Shown in pieces: positions 57,263 to 64,000 of a stretch of DNA of 64,000 bases (the stretch's first letter is position 1; each line of letters starts with the position of its first letter). This stretch comes from an uncultured Opitutaceae bacterium (GTDB lineage: Bacteria > Verrucomicrobiota > Verrucomicrobiia > Opitutales > Opitutaceae). The DNA lies in contig OX638348.1 in NCBI GenBank assembly GCA_951813085.1, forward strand, positions 496,001 to 560,000. The letters are read 5' to 3'. The position numbers and the translations under genes were made by a program. Below the pieces are notes generated by a model, which had not been told where the DNA came from, searched no databases, and was given only the letters and a program-made list of their open reading frames with translations.

Positions 57263-58468
57263 CTAGTCGACTAGCGCTTCTGGTTTCCCGTCTAGGATCG
57301 CCTCTTTCCAAGGTAGTCCATGTTGGTTTAGGGCGTCCATGAAGGGATCGGAATTGAATTGCTCGACATTGAAAACGCCCGTTCCGGTCCACTTGCCAGT
57401 CAACATCATCATAGCGCCAATCATGGCGGGCACTCCCGTTGTATAGGAGATCGCTTGTGATTTAACTTCCTCAAAGCACTGTTCGTGATCGCAAATGTTG
57501 TAGATGTAGTAGTGCTTGCGCTGTTTGTTTTGAACCCCATCCAGCACGCATCCTATGCACGTGCGCCCTTTCGTGGTTTCCCCGAGTGAGCCGGGATCTG
57601 GCAACACTGCTTTTAGAAATTGGAGAGGCACGATCTCCTGACCTTGGTAATTGACGGGATCAATACGAGTCATGCCTACATTCTCAAGTACCTTCAAGTG
57701 GGTGAGGTACTGTTCTGAAAATGTCATCCAAAATCGCATACGCTGAATTTCGGGGAGGTGCTTGGATAGCGATTCCATTTCCTCATGGTACATGAGGTAC
57801 ATATCCTTTGGGCCGATACCTTCTGGAAAGTCGAATTTTCGATGAATCGAGAGCGGTTCGGTTTCGACCCATTGGCCGTTTTGCCAATAGCGTCCATTAG
57901 CGGTGACTTCCCGAATATTGATCTCGGGATTGAAGTTAGTGGCAAAGTGCTTCCCGTGATCGCCGGCGTTGCAGTCGATGATGTCGAGCGTGTCGATCCG
58001 GTCGAAGTGATGCTTCTTGGCGTGAGCGGTGAAGATGTTGGTGACGCCTGGATCGAATCCACATCCTAGCAACGCCATAAAGCCCGCTTTCTCGAATCGA
58101 TCCTGATAGGCCCATTGCCAGTGATACTCGAATTTCGCTTCATCTCTGGGTTCGTAGTTAGCGGTATCCAGATAGTGGACCCCAGCTTCTAAGCAGGCGT
58201 CCATAATCGTCAGATCTTGATAGGGCAGCGCGACATTGATGACTAGTTCCGGCTGGTAGTCGTTTAGCAATGCGGTTGTTTCAGCGACATTGTCGGCGTC
58301 GACCGCAGCGGTATATACCTCCCGATCAATCTCGCTCGCGATCGCATCGCATTTAGACTGGGTGCGACTCGCCAAGCATATACCTGAAAATACGTTGGGT
58401 TGCATTGCACATTTGTGGGCGACCACGCGACCCACTCCACCGGCTCCAATGATAAGGACCTTGCTCAT
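57263..58468 (-). CDS. Carboxynorspermidine/carboxyspermidine dehydrogenase (saccharopine-dehydrogenase-like)
   Basis: The 401-residue protein has a Rossmann start VLIIGAGGVGRVVAHKCA, then VHYLDTANYEPRDEAKFEY, GFMALLGCGFDPGVTNIFTA, and late YTTGVPAMIGAMMMLTGKW. It condenses aspartate semialdehyde with putrescine and reduces the imine with NADPH. Together with nspC and speB it makes a complete putrescine-to-spermidine route without S-adenosylmethionine decarboxylase. Confidence 0.94.
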   Translation of the reverse strand: MSKVLIIGAGGVGRVVAHKCAMQPNVFSGICLASRTQSKCDAIASEIDREVYTAAVDADNVAETTALLNDYQPELVINVALPYQDLTIMDACLEAGVHYLDTANYEPRDEAKFEYHWQWAYQDRFEKAGFMALLGCGFDPGVTNIFTAHAKKHHFDRIDTLDIIDCNAGDHGKHFATNFNPEINIREVTANGRYWQNGQWVETEPLSIHRKFDFPEGIGPKDMYLMYHEEMESLSKHLPEIQRMRFWMTFSEQYLTHLKVLENVGMTRIDPVNYQGQEIVPLQFLKAVLPDPGSLGETTKGRTCIGCVLDGVQNKQRKHYYIYNICDHEQCFEEVKSQAISYTTGVPAMIGAMMMLTGKWTGTGVFNVEQFNSDPFMDALNQHGLPWKEAILDGKPEALVD

Positions 58469-58688
58469 ATTTCCTCGATTTCTTCAGCGAGAGCGCAGCG
58501 AATTGCAATTGGAATTAATTGGATTTTGGAAGTTTGCAAGGGCGTGGGTCATTCATCGTCCACCTGAAAATCCCCGATCTGGTAGGCGCTTTCCTCTATA
58601 AAACCGATTTATGTAGAGGGAAAAAGCGATGAAAAGAGCGGGATACTCTATTTATTTCTGCTCCCCAAATTTGCTGTTATAGGCCATC

Positions 58689-58895
58689 ATGGACATCCCA
58701 GCTGTACAGAACCTAGTAGACGCAACGCACAATCCGATGGGGCCTGTTGCGAACGATGCCTCAAGCATCACTGCCCAATCAACGGAACCAATCGCGAGCG
58801 GGGAACAATCCGCGTCTGGCGGATCCGATTTCGGATCGAATCACTCCAAGGATTTCGAAGGCAATCTCGGCTCGAATTTGAATGAGAAAGCTTAG
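58689..58895 (+). CDS. Small hydrophilic protein, unknown
   Basis: The 68-residue product is rich in Ser, Asn, Ala, Gly and acidic residues (ASGGSDFGSNHSKDFEGNLG). It has no hydrophobic segment and is probably disordered. I recognise no family. It is supported only by a usable start, the bias of its codons and the terminator that follows about 55 bp downstream. About 220 bp of noncoding DNA with A-rich patches precede it. Confidence 0.45.
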   Translation: MDIPAVQNLVDATHNPMGPVANDASSITAQSTEPIASGEQSASGGSDFGSNHSKDFEGNLGSNLNEKA

Positions 58896-58950
58896 CTGCT
58901 AATTCTAACAGCTAGATTGACTTGATACTAGAGCGGGCATTTGTTCGCTG

Positions 58951-58981
58951 AAAGACCTCGCCCGAAAGAGCGAGGTCTTTT
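58951..58981. terminator. Bidirectional terminator
   Basis: AAAGACCTCG and CGAGGTCTTT form a perfect 10-bp stem with loop CCCGAAAGAG. A T-run follows on the plus strand (TTTT) and an A-run mirrors it on the minus strand. It serves both the small plus-strand gene and the minus-strand CAP/VCBS gene. Confidence 0.9.
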
Positions 58982-59004
58982 GCTGTAAAATACTGTTGAG
59001 AGGT

Positions 59005-62000
59005 CTATAGGTCAGTTGGCGCAAACACTTCGACCAAAGCGATTCCACTTTCACCGGAAGCTCCGGCTACGTGAACCCCATAGACTCGGTTAGGAGGTAG
59101 ATCTATAACCATTGCTGAATTTGTGCTCCCAACAGCGTAGCCTACTGAACTGACGGCGGCGGCCACGAGCAGGATTTCTGCAGTATTGTTTTCTGGGTCG
59201 CCCCAATCGTCATTGACAGCTATTTCCGTTGCGGGAGAAACGGTCTGGTCAAGTACTACGATGTTGGGGTCGGGCAGTGCAGATGATCCAGCAGGCAATC
59301 CAATGCCTGGACCTTGGGCGCGGATGAGTACTTTCTGCGGCTTGTCTCCGATGACAGTGAATCCTGCGAACATTTTCTTAGAGGGTTCCGAGCCGACGAA
59401 ACTTCTTGTCGCAATATTGAAGAGAAATGCATCCGCGGATGGATTGGTATGAATGGTCTCGTCATACACTTCGACCGTTCCAATGCCCGTGCCATTGTCT
59501 ACGCCTCGTATAATGGCGGAATAGACGCCTTCAGTGAGCGTTGCTCGCATTGCGGCATCGTTTGAGTCGACTGGTAGTACGGGAGCTCCAGTGAGGACGA
59601 TTGCGTCAGCAATTTCTTGTGCGTTACCCCAAGTGGTATTTGGGTTTTGAGGAAGGTTGACTAGATCGGATTCTACCGGATCGACATTGAAATTAAACTT
59701 GTATAGTTCGATAGATGGATCTTCCAGAACGCCTGAAAGATTGTTTGGCGGATTGGCGAGAGTGGGTCCTACGGACATGATCAATACGTCGAGAGGATCC
59801 GATCCCAATACCGTGAATCCGGCGATCATGACATTGTTGCCTGTAAACACTTCCGATCGTGTTGAAATGTTGATTACACGTGACGTACCTATGGGGTCGA
59901 CGGTTGTTGCGCCTGTGATTGTGATGCGAAGCGTTCCTTCGTCGCCGCTGTCCTACGAATCTTTCGCTTGATAGGTGAAGGTTTCCTCGAGCGTTTCCCC
60001 ATCGTTGAGATTGGCGACATCTGGATTGTCATTATCGACTTGATACGCGTAGCTACCGTCTGACGCAATTACGAGGAATCCATAGTCGGTCGCGATGCGC
60101 GTACCTACCTTGTCAGGGTCACCGTCGACTTGATCGACAGTGAGCGATTCTCCATCGGGCTTGCCATCGTTGTCGGTTACGCTTCCCTTGATGTAACTGT
60201 CGCCTTCGTCAATCCCGCCCTCATCGTCAGTTGCTATGACAGAGATACCGGTGATTGTAACGGTGAGGGTTCCTGTATCCGTTCGATCTTGAGTGTCCCT
60301 GGCTCGATAGGTAATGCTGTCTTCCAGCGTTTCTCCATCGTTAAGGGCGATTACGTCAGGATTGTCGTTGTCTAGCTCGTAGGTGTAGTCGCCATTAGCG
60401 GAAATCGTTATGCTGCCGTATGTGGTTGCGATTTGAACCCCTACGTTAGCGCCGTCGCCAGCGACCTGGTCCACGGTCAACGTCTCTCCATCTGGCTTCT
60501 CGTCATTGGCGGTAACGGAGCCATTGACTGTTCCGCCTGTTTCGGAGATAGAATTTGTGTCATCGATTGCGTTTACGACTTCAGCAGCTGCGACCGCGGT
60601 AACGGACAATACGGTTCCCCATTCGATTTCGTAGTCCGCATGCATCATGCCCTGAGCCTGTAAGGAGACGTCGCCGATAGCGCTCGGGGCGAAGTCGAAC
60701 GTAGTCGCTCTTGGAAGGTATGCCGAGGTCACAATCGAGCTCATGCTTTCCACATTCGAGAGCGTGATGTCGTCAAAGTACCAGCCTACTAGGGACGACG
60801 TTTGCGGGAAGGCGATTCCGCCGATGTGCAAAAACTCGAATTGTATCATTATCGTTCGACCCTCGCAGATAGAGAGATCGATGTTCTTGGTGGAGAAGGT
60901 GTTTTCAGGGGTGCCGCCCGAACCGCTTTGAGGAGTGGTACCGGGTTGCAGAAATACGTTTATCCAAGAAACGCCGTTATCGAGAGAGATGTTCACTTTT
61001 GACAATTGAGTGTCCGTGGCGTTACGAACCATACTTTCGAACGATAGCGTGCTTGAGCTACCGATTACATAAGCGTTCGGGAAGGTTATGGTATTGCTTG
61101 TGCCAAGTTCGCTGCTGGTAGCGAGGTGAAAGGCGTTGGAGCCACTGCTAGCAAAGCTGCTGTCGATCACGCTGTAGCCGCCAAAAATGCTGACTATCAA
61201 TTCGCCGATTCCAGACTCCGCGCCTTCGACAATATCGCCAGAGGCCGTATTAAAGGAACGAAAGCGTATTCCGGTCACATTCTCGTTCCCTCCGAGTTGA
61301 GCGAAGTCGGGAAGGTCTACATTGTACTGATTGAGCGTTCCTTCCTCCGGATTTACCGGACCTGTTATTGAGGTTACTATCGTTTCGCCTGGAGTGGGTA
61401 TTTCTGGATCGAATACGATTACGTCATATGTGTAGCTCGCTTGAGGCGCATCTTGGATACCCGATACCGTAACTTGATAAGTTATGTCGGCGTTCGGCTT
61501 TGCGTGCGTATGAGGTACGTTGGCGTCCAATCCGTCGTATACCCAGACGAGGGTAGGATCCCCAATGGAGAAGCCAGGGCCTGGCTGGACGGCTTCCTGA
61601 ACTACCCCGATCGGGTTTCCGTCGCGCGTCATGGTTACCGAAGCAGAGGTGAAATCAGCGCCTGCTATGGAAAACGACCAACGTGGATGAACGGTTTGGT
61701 AGGGGATATAGCCTTCCTGGGGAAAGGCGACGTAGGGAAAGTCTTGGGCTGGGTGGGGGCCTTTGTTATTGTCGGAAAAGATGTGTATCGCGTTGGCCCG
61801 CCGCACGGTAGTGGGGTTGCCTGGGATATTTGCCTGCGCTTCTGCGGGTATAGAGCTAGATGGAGTGTCTCCGGTGCCCATTTCTATCATAGGAGGGTGG
61901 AGCAACCAGCGCCGGTGCCCGACTGCGGAGTTTCCGATCCCATGGTCCTGCATGTACCCATTCACCGAGTCAGGACCGAATGAACCAATTGCAAGATTGG

Positions 62001-62549
62001 AGTCCTCGGCGCCCTGTATGCCTACGGCAGTCAGGTAATTCAAAGATCCCGCGGGAACGGGGGTATGGCTAATATTGTCATTTCCCCCATGATGTGGGCT
62101 GTTAGCTGCGCGATCTCGTTGAGAGTGTCGAGCAGCACTATGTCGGCGGGAATGCCGGCCATGGCACGATAGTAGTTGATTCTCAGCAATACCGCTTCCT
62201 TGAAGAGATCGGGGGTGCCGCCCACCATTAGGGGAACTTCCGTTTCCTCGGTGCCGGGCGCCGGGAAGGGGCTGAAGCTTCCGGTCCAGTCAATCTTCGC
62301 GTACTCGGATGCCCAGTAGATGGCGTTGAAGAAAGCCCTAACCTCTCCACGATTGGAATTGTCTACCTCGAAGGCGCCGAGATCCAGAATGTGGTCCGAT
62401 TGGATGCTGAATCCCTCGGAGCTGGAATTCCGCTGAATCTGGTTTTATTCATATCCCTGAGGAATGTAGATCGGCTGGGCGATCAAAGTAGCCGAGGCCC
62501 CTAGCAAGGTAATGAGCAGGAGGGAGATACGTGCGATGCGACGATTCAT
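59005..62549 (-). pseudogene. Large secreted CAP-domain/VCBS-repeat protein, two stops and a frameshift
   Basis: The start is the ATG at 62549 (MNRRIARISLLLITLLGASA, a signal peptide). TAA at 62445-62447 (codon 35) breaks a frame that then runs on to a CAP/SCP-like domain (LLRINYYRAMAGIPADIVLL, LTAHIM). Loss of one G near 62082 moves the frame; the continuation is GNDNISHTPVPAGSLNYLTA and HRRWLLHPP. Two VCBS/cadherin-like repeats of about 100 residues follow (TANDEKPDGETLTVDQV; TDNDGKPDGESLTVDQV). TAG at 59953-59955 interrupts repeat two, and two STR...GPxL...EVY modules end the gene. Total about 1180 codons. Confidence 0.85.
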
Positions 62550-62748
62550 TGATTAGGTTGGCTTAGAAGGTTTGGAACGTATGCGTTCAATCGGGCTCTA
62601 AATGCCGAAAATTAAGGGGAAAATCGCATAGATTGCAGTTCAAAAAACGTCCTAGCCAATTTTGGATCCCCAAATTTACGAATTAATGACTCGCGAGAGT
62701 TAGCAACGCGCTCCCACTAAGTCCTGGGAGGAGACAGCTCGGTGAGCT

Positions 62749-64000
62749 CTAAAGCTTAGCGGGATCGTAGGGAGATGTCGGGACGACGCCGGAAACGGTT
62801 TCTCTCAATTGTCGCCTAAGTTCAGAAATAACCCTCTCGAATGCTGGATCGCTGGCTAGGTTGTCGAATTCATTGGGATCGCTGGCGTGGTCGTATAATT
62901 CCGTTCCTTGTTCCCCTTGATTCCACTCGGTATAGCGCCAGCGATCCGTCCGAATCGTCGCACCCATAACGGGGGAGCCTTCCCCTGGACGCAGCGCTTG
63001 CGTAAACGCTGTCCCATTCCAGGGGCGATTAGGCTGCCGGAGCAGCGGTGTCAGGCTCTTGCCTTCGATTTCCTTTGGCGGCGTCAGACCTGCAAGTTCT
63101 GTGACCGTTGGGTATATGTCCAAAAACTCTACGATTTGCTGGCTGGCAGTCCCATTGCCTCTTTGTCCAGGGGCGTAGAATATCAACGGAGCCGATGCGG
63201 ACTCCTCGAAAAGGCAGCGCTTCTGCCAGATGCCATTGTGTTCGCCTAGATGGTAGCCGTGGTCGCTCCAGAAGACGATGAGCGTATTGTCCATGAGCTC
63301 TAGCGACTCGAGGGCATCGAGCAGGCGTCCCACTTGCGCATCTACGAAGCTTACGTTGGCATAGTAGGCTTGCTTCGCCTTGAGCACATCTTCTTCTGCT
63401 AAGCCGTAATTTGGAATCGGGCAGTTGTGGGCGAATGCGGACTTGGGTACATCGTCACGATCGCCTTCGGGAGCGTAAGGCATCTGTATCGATTCCAATG
63501 GATACAGATTCCAGTATTTCTTAGGGGCGACAAAGGGAGTGTGCGGACGAAAGAATCCAACGCCTAGGAAGAAAGGGCGGTCCTTGTTTTCCTCGAGGAG
63601 CCGGATTGCTTCGGTGGTAATCATGCCATCGGTTTGCTCCTCGTCCGTTCCGTCCGCGGCTAGCCAGCTAAGAGCGCCGCTTATGGGGCGATGGGGCTCC
63701 AAGTTGATGATCAGGTGCTCCTCGAGCGTGTCGCGTCCCTTGGGGTTCACGACCTGATCCCAGGAATCGAGATCGTCAAGGCCGTTGGTCCCAATCTGAA
63801 ACGGAACGCCATAGTGATAGAGTTTGCCGACTCGCATCGATTTGTATCCATTATTTCGAAACAGCTGAGGGAGCGTTACGGCGTTTGGCATTTCATCGCG
63901 GAAGTGTCGCCCAAGATCGTATACTTTCAAGGTGTCGGGTCGAAGGCCAGTGAGCAGAGAAGCCCGGGTTGGATTGCAGAGAGGAATCTGGCAATAGGCA
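62749..64000 (-). CDS. Sulfatase (iduronate-2-sulfatase-like), 3' part
   Basis: The reading frame is open to the window edge, so the N-terminus lies outside. The chain begins [20 protein letters not shown], holding the CxPxR formylglycine motif. Later come [37 protein letters not shown] (metal site with Asp-His) and [12 protein letters not shown]. This matches iduronate-2-sulfatase-type family S1 enzymes that take sulfate from polysaccharides. Maturation needs a formylglycine-generating enzyme, not seen here. The ATG at 63930 lies after the active-site Cys and cannot be the real start. Confidence 0.93.
   Translation of the reverse strand, partial: AYCQIPLCNPTRASLLTGLRPDTLKVYDLGRHFRDEMPNAVTLPQLFRNNGYKSMRVGKLYHYGVPFQIGTNGLDDLDSWDQVVNPKGRDTLEEHLIINLEPHRPISGALSWLAADGTDEEQTDGMITTEAIRLLEENKDRPFFLGVGFFRPHTPFVAPKKYWNLYPLESIQMPYAPEGDRDDVPKSAFAHNCPIPNYGLAEEDVLKAKQAYYANVSFVDAQVGRLLDALESLELMDNTLIVFWSDHGYHLGEHNGIWQKRCLFEESASAPLIFYAPGQRGNGTASQQIVEFLDIYPTVTELAGLTPPKEIEGKSLTPLLRQPNRPWNGTAFTQALRPGEGSPVMGATIRTDRWRYTEWNQGEQGTELYDHASDPNEFDNLASDPAFERVISELRRQLRETVSGVVPTSPYDPAKL

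Overview
The window looks like a stretch of chromosome from a marine or host-associated member of the Verrucomicrobia, class Opitutae. This is inferred from protein style, not from a marker search. The support is: large secreted proteins sharing a C-terminal STR...GPxL...EVY module, many prepilin/type II secretion parts, a sulfatase, a McsA/McsB/ClpC stress operon, and the carboxyspermidine route to spermidine. Base composition is fairly balanced, except for a clearly GC-rich insertion sequence.

Layout. Positions 1-4504 hold the end of a hisC-like aminotransferase, a CorC/HlyC membrane protein interrupted by TGA, an outer-membrane-like protein, a Sua5/YwlC threonylcarbamoyl-AMP synthase and ribosomal protein bS18. 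Positions 4642-12534 lie between tRNA-Arg(CCT) and tRNA-Val(GAC) and hold accessory DNA: a decayed phage-satellite-like element (tyrosine integrase, AlpA/Xis-like protein, Cys-rich protein, replication-like protein, small membrane protein, terminase small subunit), then an inactive IS3-family element, then the head of a second integrase. Positions 12671-23081 carry recN, a short-chain reductase, three glycosyltransferases, an AONS/serine-palmitoyltransferase-like enzyme, a family 2 glycosyltransferase, a polyprenyl synthase and two membrane proteins. Positions 23096-33331 carry a DRTGG-type P-loop protein and pta, murJ, a glcD-like oxidase, serC, surE, pnp and rpsO. Positions 33551-44353 carry two LuxR-type response regulators, a DUF445 protein, an esterase, gcvP, nth, a pseudopilin, ilvE and mcsA/mcsB. 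Positions 44360-64000 carry clpC, a broken giant S8 protease, obg, a broken GspE/PilB pair, a peroxiredoxin-like protein, the polyamine operon (CASDH, nspC, speB), a broken CAP/VCBS secreted protein and the 3' part of a sulfatase.

The strongest overall signal is the pattern of gene damage. I count at least sixteen frameshifts or in-frame stops. All fall in the mobile element, secreted giants, pilus/secretion ATPase genes, a response regulator, a CorC protein and a small membrane protein. recN, pnp, gcvP, clpC, murJ, obg, pta and the polyamine genes are open from end to end. Several lesions can be repaired precisely by undoing a slip in a short repeat (7 bp, 2 bp or homopolymer). This suggests real, ongoing pseudogenisation of dispensable genes more than random sequencing error. 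Only reads or a second genome could settle this.
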